64,000 bases of DNA from Roseburia sp. (GTDB taxonomy: Bacteria > Bacillota > Clostridia > Lachnospirales > Lachnospiraceae), in the NCBI GenBank assembly GCA_017937095.1, contig JAGBEG010000007.1, positions 124,001 through 188,000 of the forward strand, in the 5' to 3' direction. Both the position numbers and the translations under genes were made by a program. Below, piece by piece: positions 50,791 through 59,544 of the stretch (positions are counted from its first letter, which is position 1; every line of letters starts with the position of its first letter). Below the pieces are notes generated by a model. The model saw only the letters and a program-made list of their open reading frames with translations, did not search any database and was not told the DNA's origin.

Positions 50791-50847
50791 TTGTGCTAGT
50801 TTTCTGAAAAATTATTCTAAAGAAAAAAAGACAATATTTCTTATAAT
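50791..50847 (+). promoter_or_regulatory. AraC-type box 2 with -10, before the first GH2 gene
   Basis: TTGTGCTAG (50791-50799) and ATTCTAAAG (50814-50822) are followed after 19 bases by a perfect TATAAT (50842-50847). The position of a -35 is occupied by AAAGAA, not a sigma-A hexamer. Confidence 0.75.
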
Positions 50848-50890
50848 AATCCTATAAAACGGCGGAAAATTCCGCAGGAACGGAGGAAGT

Positions 50891-53209
50891 ATGAGAGATA
50901 TTGTTTTTTTTATGGAAAACTGGAAGTTTGTAAAGAAGGATACAGGTGCAGAACAGGCGCAGCAGGTGCTAGGGGAGATAGTCGATCTGCCCCACACATG
51001 GAACGCAAAGGACGGACAGGACGGTGGAAATGATTACTACCGGGGGACCTGTTGGTATATCAAGGAATTTGACAGACCGGATTTTTCACAGGAAGAAGAG
51101 GTGTGGATTGAATTTTCCGGCGTGGCAATGCGGGCGGCGGTCTATGTGAACGGAACGCTGTTAAAGAGCCATGACGGCGGATATTCGACCTTCCGGGTAA
51201 ATGTCACGGAGCATCTGCAGGAAAAAAATGTGATCGCGGTTTTGGTGGATAATTCCGAAAACCGCGAGGTATATCCCCAGAAAGCGGATTTTACATTCTA
51301 CGGGGGCATATACCGGGACGTGAAGCTGCTTATCGTGCCGAAGGCTCATTTTGCGCTGGACTACTATGGAGGCTGCGGAATCAGGGTGACGCCGGAGCTT
51401 GTGGATTCTGAGGGAAAGACCGTGACTGAGGAGGAGATGGAGCAGGCGGCAGTCAGAAGCTATGATGCAAAGGTCTGCGTGGAGGCGTGGACAGAGCAGA
51501 CGCCGGATGGCAGTACCGTGGAACTTGAGATTCTGGATGCGGACGGAAATAAGGTGGCGGAACAGACCGTGACCGTGCGGGAAAATCATGGGAAGGAATC
51601 TCTTTTAATTTCCAATGCACATCTCTGGAACGGAAAGAAAGACCCTTATTTATATACGCTGCGGGCGAAATTATACGGCGCGGGCAAGGCGGAGGCAGAC
51701 AGGGCGGATGAGGCGGAAGTCCGGTTCGGCTGCCGGAATTTCCGCATTGATCCGGAAAAGGGATTTTATTTGAACGGGGAATCCTATCCCCTTTGCGGCG
51801 CCGCCCGCCATCAGGACAGATGGGGCGTCGGCAATGCGCTGACAAAGGAAATGCACGAAGAAGACATGAAGATCATGCTGGAGATGGGGGCAAACACCGT
51901 CCGCATGGCGCATTACCAGCACGACCAGTATTTTTATAATCTGGCTGACCGTTACGGCATGATCGTATGGGCGGAAATCCCGTACATTACCGAGCATATG
52001 GAAGGCTCTGGGAAAGCGCGGGAAAATACGATTTCCCAGATGACGGAACTGGTTGTCCAGAATTATCACCATCCTTCCATTATCTGCTGGGCGCTCTCCA
52101 ATGAGATTACCGTGACCGGGGGTGTGACGGAAGACCTGGTGGAGAATCACAGAATCTTAAACGATCTGTGCCATCGTCTGGATTCCACCAGACTGACCGC
52201 CATGGCACATGCATTTATGCTGGGAACGGAGGAGGAAATCGTGACCCTGCCGGATATCCGCTCCTACAATCTCTACTACGGCTGGTATGTGGGAGAACTG
52301 GAGGAGAACGACGAGTGGTTCGACCGCTACCATGCGAAGCACCCCGATTGGGTCATCGGACTTTCAGAATACGGCGCGGACGCAAATCCCCAGTACCAGA
52401 CCGCAAAGCCGGAAAAAGGAGATTACACGGAGACCTATCAGGCGCTCTATCACGAGCATATGCTTGCAATGTGGAAGAAGCGCCCGTACATCTGGGCAAT
52501 GCATGTGTGGAACATGTTCGATTTTGCAGCGGATGGAAGGGAAGAGGGCGGAAAGCCGGGACAGAACCAGAAGGGGCTTGTGACCTTTGACCGGAAGATC
52601 AAAAAGGATGCCTTTTATATTTATAAAGCTTACCTGTCGGATGAGCCTTTTGTACATCTCTGCGGAAGACGTTATGTGGACCGGACGGAGGAGGAGACGG
52701 AGATTAAGGTCTACTCCAATCAGAGCACGGTGGAGCTTTATGTGGACGGAGAGAAAGCGGGAGAATCACATGGGGATAAGGTATTTGTGTTCCGCATCCC
52801 GATTCACGGAGAGCACCGGATCGAGGCAAAAAGCGGTTCGCTTTCCGATGTGATGACGATCCGTCATGTGGAGCAGGCGAACAAGGCATATATCTGTCCG
52901 GGCAGAGAGGTCGTGAACTGGTTCGACAGAGAGGACATGCAGGTGCGGGATGGATATTTTTCCATCAAGGACAGTGCGGCAGCCATCAAGGCGGTGCCGG
53001 AGGCAGCGGCGCTCTTTGCGGCATTGATGGAAAAGGTGGTGGCTTCCTACGGGGATGTGGCGAAAAATGTGCAGATGCCGGAGGAAATGCAGCGGAAGAT
53101 GGACGCCATGCCGATTGAAATGTCCTTAAAACAGGCGGGAAAAGCGGTGACACCGGAGATGGTGGTGGAACTGAACCGCGAATTAAATAAAATCAAAAAA
53201 CCGGAATAG
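50891..53209 (+). CDS. Cytoplasmic GH2 glycosidase with C-terminal helical tail
   Basis: Glycoside hydrolase family 2 (beta-galactosidase / beta-glucuronidase type). The sugar-binding, immunoglobulin-like and TIM-barrel domains are in order; acid/base Glu405 is in ALSNEIT and the nucleophile Glu493 in GLSEYGADAN. Absence of a signal peptide places it in the cytoplasm. The last 80-90 residues (from about 690) form an Ala/Met/Glu-rich helical extension ending in ELNRELNKI, similar in layout to the tail of the GH78 enzyme at 61205. The start at 50891 has GGAGG upstream. First gene of a unit with the second GH2 and the GH35/42-like gene. Exact sugar specificity is not readable. Confidence 0.92.
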   Translation: MRDIVFFMENWKFVKKDTGAEQAQQVLGEIVDLPHTWNAKDGQDGGNDYYRGTCWYIKEFDRPDFSQEEEVWIEFSGVAMRAAVYVNGTLLKSHDGGYSTFRVNVTEHLQEKNVIAVLVDNSENREVYPQKADFTFYGGIYRDVKLLIVPKAHFALDYYGGCGIRVTPELVDSEGKTVTEEEMEQAAVRSYDAKVCVEAWTEQTPDGSTVELEILDADGNKVAEQTVTVRENHGKESLLISNAHLWNGKKDPYLYTLRAKLYGAGKAEADRADEAEVRFGCRNFRIDPEKGFYLNGESYPLCGAARHQDRWGVGNALTKEMHEEDMKIMLEMGANTVRMAHYQHDQYFYNLADRYGMIVWAEIPYITEHMEGSGKARENTISQMTELVVQNYHHPSIICWALSNEITVTGGVTEDLVENHRILNDLCHRLDSTRLTAMAHAFMLGTEEEIVTLPDIRSYNLYYGWYVGELEENDEWFDRYHAKHPDWVIGLSEYGADANPQYQTAKPEKGDYTETYQALYHEHMLAMWKKRPYIWAMHVWNMFDFAADGREEGGKPGQNQKGLVTFDRKIKKDAFYIYKAYLSDEPFVHLCGRRYVDRTEEETEIKVYSNQSTVELYVDGEKAGESHGDKVFVFRIPIHGEHRIEAKSGSLSDVMTIRHVEQANKAYICPGREVVNWFDREDMQVRDGYFSIKDSAAAIKAVPEAAALFAALMEKVVASYGDVAKNVQMPEEMQRKMDAMPIEMSLKQAGKAVTPEMVVELNRELNKIKKPE

Positions 53210-53250
53210 AAATCTAAAAGTCAATGAACCAGAGAAAGGAATGAAGAGAT

Positions 53251-55821
53251 ATGAAACGGACACAGATAGACAGAGCGTGGGAAATTATGAAGGGGGAACC
53301 CTCCAATATGCCGGGAATGTCAGCGGAGAAAAAACCGGTCGATCTGCCCCACGATTTTATGATAGAAACGGATGTGACGCCGGATTCCGTAAACGGACCG
53401 AATACAGGCTTCTATAACGGCGGGACTGCCACCTACACAAAGTATATCGACGCGCCGGGGGAATGGGCGGATAAGAGAATCCTGGTCTCCTTTGACGGGG
53501 TATTCGGGGCAGTCAAGGTGATCTTAAACGGACATGTCATGGGAAGACATCACTATGGATATACACCGTTTACGGTGGATCTGACAAGAGAGATAAAACC
53601 GGGAAAGAAGAACCGTCTTGCGGTGGTGGTGAGCAATTCGGATGAACAGAACTGCCGCTGGTATTCGGGGGCGGGTATTTACCGCCATGTGAACCTGCTC
53701 ACCGCGCCGAAGCTGCACATTGCGCCGGATGGCATTTTTGCCCATACCGACCATATCGTGGGGGAGGACGCCTTTGTCGTTGTGGAGACAACGGTGGAAA
53801 ACCATACGGCGGAGGATGAGGACGTCTGGGTGGCGCTGGAATTTCAACGGCTTCGTGAGAACGGGGAGCGGGAACTGATTCCGGAAGATGGCGCAGCGGC
53901 ATGCGGAGCCATCAAGGTACATGTGCCGGCGGGCAGCAGTGAAACGGCAAGAACACAGATCATGGTGGAGCAGGCGGCTCTTTGGGATATCGACCATCCC
54001 GACCTGTATCAGGTCACGGCGAAGCTGGTCACAAAGCGCCCTGTTTTCGGTAAAAAACCTTGCGCAGACGTTATAAACGCCGGGGCTGCGGATGCAGGAG
54101 TTACAGACGCAGAGATTTTAGATACAGAGACGACCCGGTTCGGCATCCGCACCATTTCTGTGGATTCTAAGAACGGATTTATGTTAAACGGCAGGAGCGT
54201 GAAGTTAAAGGGCGGCTGTATTCATCATGACAACGGCATCCTTGGGGCGGCGTCCTTTAGGGATAGCGAATACCGCAAGGTGATGCTTCATAAGAAAAAC
54301 GGGTATAACGCCCTTCGCTTTGCCCACAATCCGGTGTCCTCCGATATGCTTGACGCCTGTGACAGACTGGGTATCGTCGTCATCGACGAAGTCTTTGATA
54401 CCTGGAATATGTCCAAGAATTATTTTGATTTTTCCCAGTATTTTGAGCAGGAGTGGCAGCAGGAACTGACGAACTTTGTCGTTCGGGACAGAAATCATCC
54501 TTCCGTGGTGTTCTGGTCGATCGGAAATGAGCTGCCGGAGCAGGGGGGATTATCCGACGGCTATCACACCTCCGCAAAGCTGGCGGAGCATGTGAGGAAA
54601 CTGGACTCCACCCGCTTTGTGGCAGGGGCATTGTGTTCCCTTTCGAACGGCCTGGATGACGAAGATACAGGAAAATTCTGGCAGTCTCTGATGGGAGAAG
54701 TTCAGAAAAACGGCGGCGTTGTCAACAATCTGGATGGAAAATACGGGCGTGATATCTGGAATGACTACACAGAAAGCTTTGTGGCGCCCTGGGATGTGGT
54801 GGGTTACAACTACCTGAATTATCATTACGAGGAGGCGGGAGAGCTGTTCCCGAACCGTGTCATCTGCTGTACGGAGAGCAAGCCCCGTGAGATGGAAAGC
54901 TATTGGGCGGATGTGGAGAAATATCCGTACCTGATCGGCGATTTTGAGTGGACCAGCCATGATTATATCGGGGAGGCGGGAATCGGAAAGAAAATTTATG
55001 CAGAGCCGGAGAATGCAGCGTCCGCGGCACAGGCATCCTATCAGACCGGGTATCCGTGGCGGCTGGCAGGAGCAGGGGAGTTTGACCTGTGCGGATTTGA
55101 AAAGCCGCAGCTTGCATACCGCCGTATTATCTGGGGCTCGAAGGAGACATATATCGCCTGCCACAACCCGGAAAACTATGGAAAGGTTGAAATTCTCGGC
55201 CGTTATGGATGGAGCGACTGCGCCAATAGCTGGACCTGGCGGGTGGAGGAAGGAAGCCCCGTGAAGGTGGAGGTCTATTCCGCGGCGGAGGAAGTAGAGC
55301 TTGTGTTAAACGGCAGAAGTATCGGCAGACAGGCGGCAGGAAAAGAAAATCACAGCCGCACTGTGTTTGAACTGGAGTACGAGCGGGGAACGCTGGAAGC
55401 AGTCAGCTATACAGCCGGAAAAGAGGTCTCCCGGGACTGCGTGAAATCCGCAGGAAAGCCGGCGGGCATTTTGATCACGCAGGAGAAAATCGGAAATGAC
55501 GGAACGAAGCTTTTCGCAGACGGGCAATCCCTTGTCTTTGCCAGAGTAGAGATTGTGGATGACGAAGGAAATCTCATCCCTTACGCAGAGGAAGAGCTTA
55601 CCGCGGAGGCAGAGGGGGCGGCGACACTGGCAGCCTTTGGCAGTGCAAGACCAATGACCGAAGAGAACTACACCATCGGAAGGACGATCACCTATCAGGG
55701 AAGGGTGCTTGCAATCCTGCGTGCAGGCTATGAGCCGGGAGAGGCAAAGCTTACGGTACGGGCAGAGGGCGTACCGGAGGCTGTACTTACGCTTGTGTTT
55801 GAGCCGAACGGTCAGCAGTAA
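53251..55821 (+). CDS. GH2 beta-galactosidase-like enzyme with DUF4982-type C-terminus
   Basis: A second, divergent GH2 enzyme (856 residues). N-terminal jelly-roll (about 30-160, DLPHDFMIETD, GRHHYGYTPFTVD), immunoglobulin-like domain, TIM barrel with acid/base Glu427 in WSIGNELPEQ and nucleophile Glu542 in CCTESKPRE, then DUF4982-like and further beta domains (about 640-855). This architecture is typical of gut-bacterial beta-galactosidases acting on pectic or host glycans. No signal peptide. It lies 41 bases after the first GH2 gene, with AAAGGA upstream of the ATG, and is probably co-transcribed from box 2. Confidence 0.92.
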   Translation: MKRTQIDRAWEIMKGEPSNMPGMSAEKKPVDLPHDFMIETDVTPDSVNGPNTGFYNGGTATYTKYIDAPGEWADKRILVSFDGVFGAVKVILNGHVMGRHHYGYTPFTVDLTREIKPGKKNRLAVVVSNSDEQNCRWYSGAGIYRHVNLLTAPKLHIAPDGIFAHTDHIVGEDAFVVVETTVENHTAEDEDVWVALEFQRLRENGERELIPEDGAAACGAIKVHVPAGSSETARTQIMVEQAALWDIDHPDLYQVTAKLVTKRPVFGKKPCADVINAGAADAGVTDAEILDTETTRFGIRTISVDSKNGFMLNGRSVKLKGGCIHHDNGILGAASFRDSEYRKVMLHKKNGYNALRFAHNPVSSDMLDACDRLGIVVIDEVFDTWNMSKNYFDFSQYFEQEWQQELTNFVVRDRNHPSVVFWSIGNELPEQGGLSDGYHTSAKLAEHVRKLDSTRFVAGALCSLSNGLDDEDTGKFWQSLMGEVQKNGGVVNNLDGKYGRDIWNDYTESFVAPWDVVGYNYLNYHYEEAGELFPNRVICCTESKPREMESYWADVEKYPYLIGDFEWTSHDYIGEAGIGKKIYAEPENAASAAQASYQTGYPWRLAGAGEFDLCGFEKPQLAYRRIIWGSKETYIACHNPENYGKVEILGRYGWSDCANSWTWRVEEGSPVKVEVYSAAEEVELVLNGRSIGRQAAGKENHSRTVFELEYERGTLEAVSYTAGKEVSRDCVKSAGKPAGILITQEKIGNDGTKLFADGQSLVFARVEIVDDEGNLIPYAEEELTAEAEGAATLAAFGSARPMTEENYTIGRTITYQGRVLAILRAGYEPGEAKLTVRAEGVPEAVLTLVFEPNGQQ

Positions 55822-55867
55822 ACAGCGGTCAAAATTATTTCGAAAAGGAAGGGAGAAGTCAGACAGG

Positions 55868-57469
55868 ATGAGCAGCACATATATCACAGAACAAAACGGA
55901 AAGAAGATGCTGATGGTGGGGGAGAAGCCCTTTATCATGCTTGCGGGCGAAGTTCACAACTCCAATTCCTCTTCCGTGGAATACATGGAACAGGTCTATG
56001 ACAAGGCGGATGCACTGGGGCTTAACAGTCTGCTGATTCCGGTGACATGGGAGCTTGTGGAGCCTAAGGAGGGGGAATTTGATTTCTCTCTGGTGGACGG
56101 ACTGATTGCTCAGGCGAAAAGGCGTGGAAAAAAGCTCGGGCTTTTGTGGTTTGGCGCGTGGAAAAATGCCCAGTGCTACTATGCGCCGGAATGGGTGAAG
56201 ACCGATCTGGAGCGTTTTAAACGCGCGCAGGTGGAAAAAGGAAAGAATTTCATCCGCAGGCAGGATTTCTACGGAATGCCCTATACGACGCTCTCCTATC
56301 TGTGCGAGGAGACGAAGCAGGCGGATGCGAGAGCCTTTTCTGCGCTGATGCGTCATATCAGAGAAATCGATTGTGAAAGTCAGACGGTGATTACGGTTCA
56401 GGTGGAGAATGAGACCGGACTTATGGCTTCGGCGAGGGAACATTCAGACGAGGCGGATACGCTTTTTTCGTCGAAAGTACCTCAGGAGTTCGTTATTTAC
56501 ATGAAGCTGCACACAGATACCATGGTGCCGGATGTGAAACAGGCGGTGGAAAACGGCGCTGCCGAGGGAACCTGGGAAGAGGTATTCGGAGACTGCGCCG
56601 GGGAAATTTTCAGCGCGTATTATACGGCTGCCTATGTAAATACAGTGGCGGCGGCAGGAAAAAAAGAATATTCCCTTCCAATGACGGCGAACTGCTGGCT
56701 TGACAAGGGCGGAGCGCCCGGAACCTATCCCACCGGGGGTCCGGTGTCGCGGATGATGGAAGTATGGTCCTACTGCGCGCCGGAGATCGACGTCATTGCG
56801 CCGGACATCTATGTGCAGAATTTTCTGGAAATCTGCGACGAATATACCAGAAGAAATACGCCGCTGTTCATTCCGGAATGTGCGACCCACAGCTATGCGG
56901 GACCGAGAGAGGTGTACTGTATCGGGCATTATCATGCGCTCTGCTATTCGCCCTTCGGGTTCGAGGATATGGGAGAGCCGTTTTCCGCTACGCAGTCCTA
57001 TCTGTTCGGGGTGGATGTGGAGGACCCGGCATTGAAAACGCCGATGGATGTGGAGGAGTACCGCTGGTATACCCGCACGCTGCACGAGATGATGCCGCTG
57101 CTTGCGGAAAAGTACGGGACTTCTGACCTGCAGGCGGTGTCCTGTGAGCGCAAAGAGGAGGATAAGATGCTGTTTGGAACCTTCGGTTTTCAGATCGCCC
57201 TCGATTCCCCGGTCGTTGCCAGAAAGGACGGCGTATGCCTGATTTTAAAGGAGTCGGAGGACACCTTTTATCTTCTGATCCATGCGGGAGCGTTTGGGTA
57301 CTTTTCCACGGATGCAGACCGCCCCAATGTGGATGTGCTTTCCTTTGAGGAGGGTCATTTTGAACAGGGAGCCTGGATGATGGAGCGCAGATTGAACGGG
57401 GACGAGGTGGTCAACACCATGTATCAGGAGCCGACGCTGTTAAAGATCAGGTTATTTGCATATCGATAG
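55868..57469 (+). CDS. GH35/GH42-like beta-galactosidase with DUF5597-type C-terminus
   Basis: TIM-barrel beta-galactosidase of clan GH-A. The family feature AGEVHNSNSSSVEYME is near the start. The acid/base is likely Glu182 in VQVENETGL and the nucleophile Glu337 in FIPECATHSY. The C-terminal third resembles DUF5597 domains attached to such enzymes. ATG 55868 follows AAGGGAGAAG; the longer open frame overlaps the previous gene and is rejected. Length 533 residues, cytoplasmic. It is separated from the second GH2 gene by 46 bases. Whether it belongs to GH35 or GH42 cannot be settled by eye. Confidence 0.85.
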   Translation: MSSTYITEQNGKKMLMVGEKPFIMLAGEVHNSNSSSVEYMEQVYDKADALGLNSLLIPVTWELVEPKEGEFDFSLVDGLIAQAKRRGKKLGLLWFGAWKNAQCYYAPEWVKTDLERFKRAQVEKGKNFIRRQDFYGMPYTTLSYLCEETKQADARAFSALMRHIREIDCESQTVITVQVENETGLMASAREHSDEADTLFSSKVPQEFVIYMKLHTDTMVPDVKQAVENGAAEGTWEEVFGDCAGEIFSAYYTAAYVNTVAAAGKKEYSLPMTANCWLDKGGAPGTYPTGGPVSRMMEVWSYCAPEIDVIAPDIYVQNFLEICDEYTRRNTPLFIPECATHSYAGPREVYCIGHYHALCYSPFGFEDMGEPFSATQSYLFGVDVEDPALKTPMDVEEYRWYTRTLHEMMPLLAEKYGTSDLQAVSCERKEEDKMLFGTFGFQIALDSPVVARKDGVCLILKESEDTFYLLIHAGAFGYFSTDADRPNVDVLSFEEGHFEQGAWMMERRLNGDEVVNTMYQEPTLLKIRLFAYR

Positions 57470-57586
57470 AATCGTGCAATATAGAACTTTGAAAATGTTT
57501 TGCCATAAGGTGAAACGCTAGAAAGTTTGAAAGCTCACACAGGAAATGTAACGAATAGATAGAAACGAATAAAGGAGAAACATCAT

Positions 57587-59407
57587 ATGAAACATCAGAC
57601 ATTCTGTAACCCGTTGGATCTGTCCTACCGCTATCAGCATATGCTGATTCAGGGAGAGCGCAGTGCGTTCCGGGAGGGAGCGGATCCGACCCTGATTTTT
57701 TATAAGGGAACTTATTATGTGTTCGTATCCATGGCGTCCGGTTTCTGGTACAGCGAGGATTTGCTGGACTGGAAATTTCACGGAAATAAGGACCTTCTGA
57801 TCTATGACTATGCGCCGGATGTAAGACAGGTAGGGGATTATCTGTACTTCTGCGCTTCCAGAAGAGGCAGGAACTGCCCGATTCTGCGCTCCGCCGATCC
57901 GCTTTCGGACGACTTCGAGGAGGTGTCCGCACCCTTCGATTTCTGGGACCCGGATATGTTCTGTGACGATGACGGACGGGTATATTTTTACTGGGGCTGC
58001 AGCAATATGGACCCGATCTTCGGCGTGGAGATGGACCCGGAGACGATGACGCCCATGGGAGATCCGGTGCCTTTGATGGAAGGACATGAGGATGAACTGG
58101 GATATGAGCGCGGCGGTGAGAACGGCGTGGTGATAAGGGAAGGCGGGCTTTTCGAGTTTATCGAAAGCTGTACGAATCCTAAGACCGGGGAGTTCGAGCT
58201 GCCGGAGCACATGCCGGATACGGCGGGCTTTACCAGGGAGCGGCTTCTGCGGATGGTAAAAGCCGCAGGCCGTCCCTATATTGAAGGGGCGTTCATGACG
58301 AAGCACAACGGAAAATATTATCTCCAGTATGCGGTTCCGGGAACCCAGTACAACACCTATGCGGACGGCGTCTATGTGTCGGACGGGCCGCTTGGACCAT
58401 TTACGCGGCAGTCCAGCAACCCGTATTCCAGCAAGCCGGGCGGATTTATCCATGCGGCAGGTCATGGCAGTACGATCGCGGATGCCTATGGAAATTACTG
58501 GCATGCTTCTACCATGCGAATCAGCGTCAACCACAATTTTGAGCGCAGGATCGGTCTGTTTCCGGCGGGCTTTGACGAGGACGGAATCCTGTTCTGCAAC
58601 CAGAATTTTGCGGATTATCCGGTGCGGATTCCGGAGGGAAAATTCGACCCGTGGTCGGTAAAGCCGGAGTGGATGCTTTTATCCTATAAAAAGCCTGCGA
58701 CAGCTTCCTCCACGGCAGAGGGCAGCGATGTGAAGCTGGCGGTGGATGAGGATATCCGGACATGGTGGAGCGCAGCGACCAATGACGAGGCAGAGTGGTA
58801 CTGTGTGGATCTGGAAAAAGAGTCCGAAATACATGCGATCCAGGTGAATCTGGCAGACGAAAATCTCTCGGTGGAATATCCGGAGGAACTCTATGGTGGA
58901 AGTCTTGGTGAGGGGCGTTACATCGAGCAGGAGCCGGTGATTTCTACATACCGGATCGAAACCAGTGCGGATGGTGAGAACTGGACGGTCTTAGAGGAAG
59001 TGTCGAGGGAATGCTCTAATGGCTATTATGAGTATGCAGAGGGTATCACGGCGCGTTATATCCGCATCACCGGAGCAAAGCTTCCTTATGACCAGCCGCT
59101 GCGCATCAGCGGACTGCGTATCTTTGGAATCTCTGACGGACCAAAGCCCGCAAAGGCGAAAGCCACAGCCGTCCGCAAAGGAGATCTGGACGCACTTGTA
59201 AGCTGGGAGCCGCTGGAAGGAGCGCAGGGGTGCAACGTGCGCTACGGAATCGCACCGGACAAGCTCTACTGCAGTTGGATGGTATATGGGGAGACAGAGG
59301 TGAATCTGTCAACGCTCATCAAGGGGCAGGAGTACTATATCTGCGTAGACAGCTTTAATGAGAACGGAATCACGGAGGGCGATGTCATCCGGCTCGCGCG
59401 GGAATAA
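57587..59407 (+). CDS. GH43 glycosidase with CBM32 and FN3 domains
   Basis: Five-bladed beta-propeller hydrolase acting on arabinose, xylose or galactose linkages. Catalytic residues are Asp33 (EGADPTL), Asp121/123 (FWDPDMF) and Glu233 (YIEGAFM). A discoidin/CBM32-like carbohydrate-binding domain follows (about 365-520, ATASSTAEG, ITARYIRITG), then an FN3 module (about 525-605). No signal peptide, so it works inside the cell on imported oligosaccharides, although CBM32-FN3 tails are commoner on exported enzymes. AAAGGAG precedes the ATG. It is 117 bases after the GH35/42-like gene and no separate AraC box was found there. Confidence 0.9.
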   Translation: MKHQTFCNPLDLSYRYQHMLIQGERSAFREGADPTLIFYKGTYYVFVSMASGFWYSEDLLDWKFHGNKDLLIYDYAPDVRQVGDYLYFCASRRGRNCPILRSADPLSDDFEEVSAPFDFWDPDMFCDDDGRVYFYWGCSNMDPIFGVEMDPETMTPMGDPVPLMEGHEDELGYERGGENGVVIREGGLFEFIESCTNPKTGEFELPEHMPDTAGFTRERLLRMVKAAGRPYIEGAFMTKHNGKYYLQYAVPGTQYNTYADGVYVSDGPLGPFTRQSSNPYSSKPGGFIHAAGHGSTIADAYGNYWHASTMRISVNHNFERRIGLFPAGFDEDGILFCNQNFADYPVRIPEGKFDPWSVKPEWMLLSYKKPATASSTAEGSDVKLAVDEDIRTWWSAATNDEAEWYCVDLEKESEIHAIQVNLADENLSVEYPEELYGGSLGEGRYIEQEPVISTYRIETSADGENWTVLEEVSRECSNGYYEYAEGITARYIRITGAKLPYDQPLRISGLRIFGISDGPKPAKAKATAVRKGDLDALVSWEPLEGAQGCNVRYGIAPDKLYCSWMVYGETEVNLSTLIKGQEYYICVDSFNENGITEGDVIRLARE

Positions 59408-59409
59408 AA

Positions 59410-59465
59410 TTGTGCTAGTTTTCAAAAAAATCATTCTAAAGAAACAGCGGAAAAGAACTTAAAAT
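59410..59465 (+). promoter_or_regulatory. AraC-type box 3 with -10, before the GPH transporter
   Basis: TTGTGCTAG (59410-59418) and ATTCTAAAG (59433-59441) match box 2 closely. TAAAAT (59460-59465) begins 18 bases after the box. It starts three bases after the GH43 stop codon. Confidence 0.72.
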
Positions 59466-59486
59466 AAAGATAACAAAGTTGAGAGG

Positions 59487-59544
59487 AAAGGAGCGTATGG
59501 ATGTATCGGTAGCCATACATCCATACAAAAGAAAAGATGGGTAA
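59487..59544 (+). promoter_or_regulatory. Translational leader: SD, perfect hairpin and possible 15-codon leader ORF
   Basis: AAAGGAG (59487-59493) is separated from the transporter ATG (59537) by a perfect 12-bp hairpin (59495-59506 with 59515-59526). If folded, the hairpin brings the Shine-Dalgarno to about 10 bases from the start. Alternatively ATG 59497 begins a 15-residue peptide (MDVSVAIHPYKRKDG) whose stop at 59542-59544 overlaps the transporter start, giving coupling. Confidence 0.5.

Noticed and set aside
57470-57586. A fourth AraC box before the GH43 gene
   Set aside because: Only a weak CGTGC match occurs near 57474, without the ATTCTAAA half or a -10 at the right distance; the gene is probably read from the upstream promoter.
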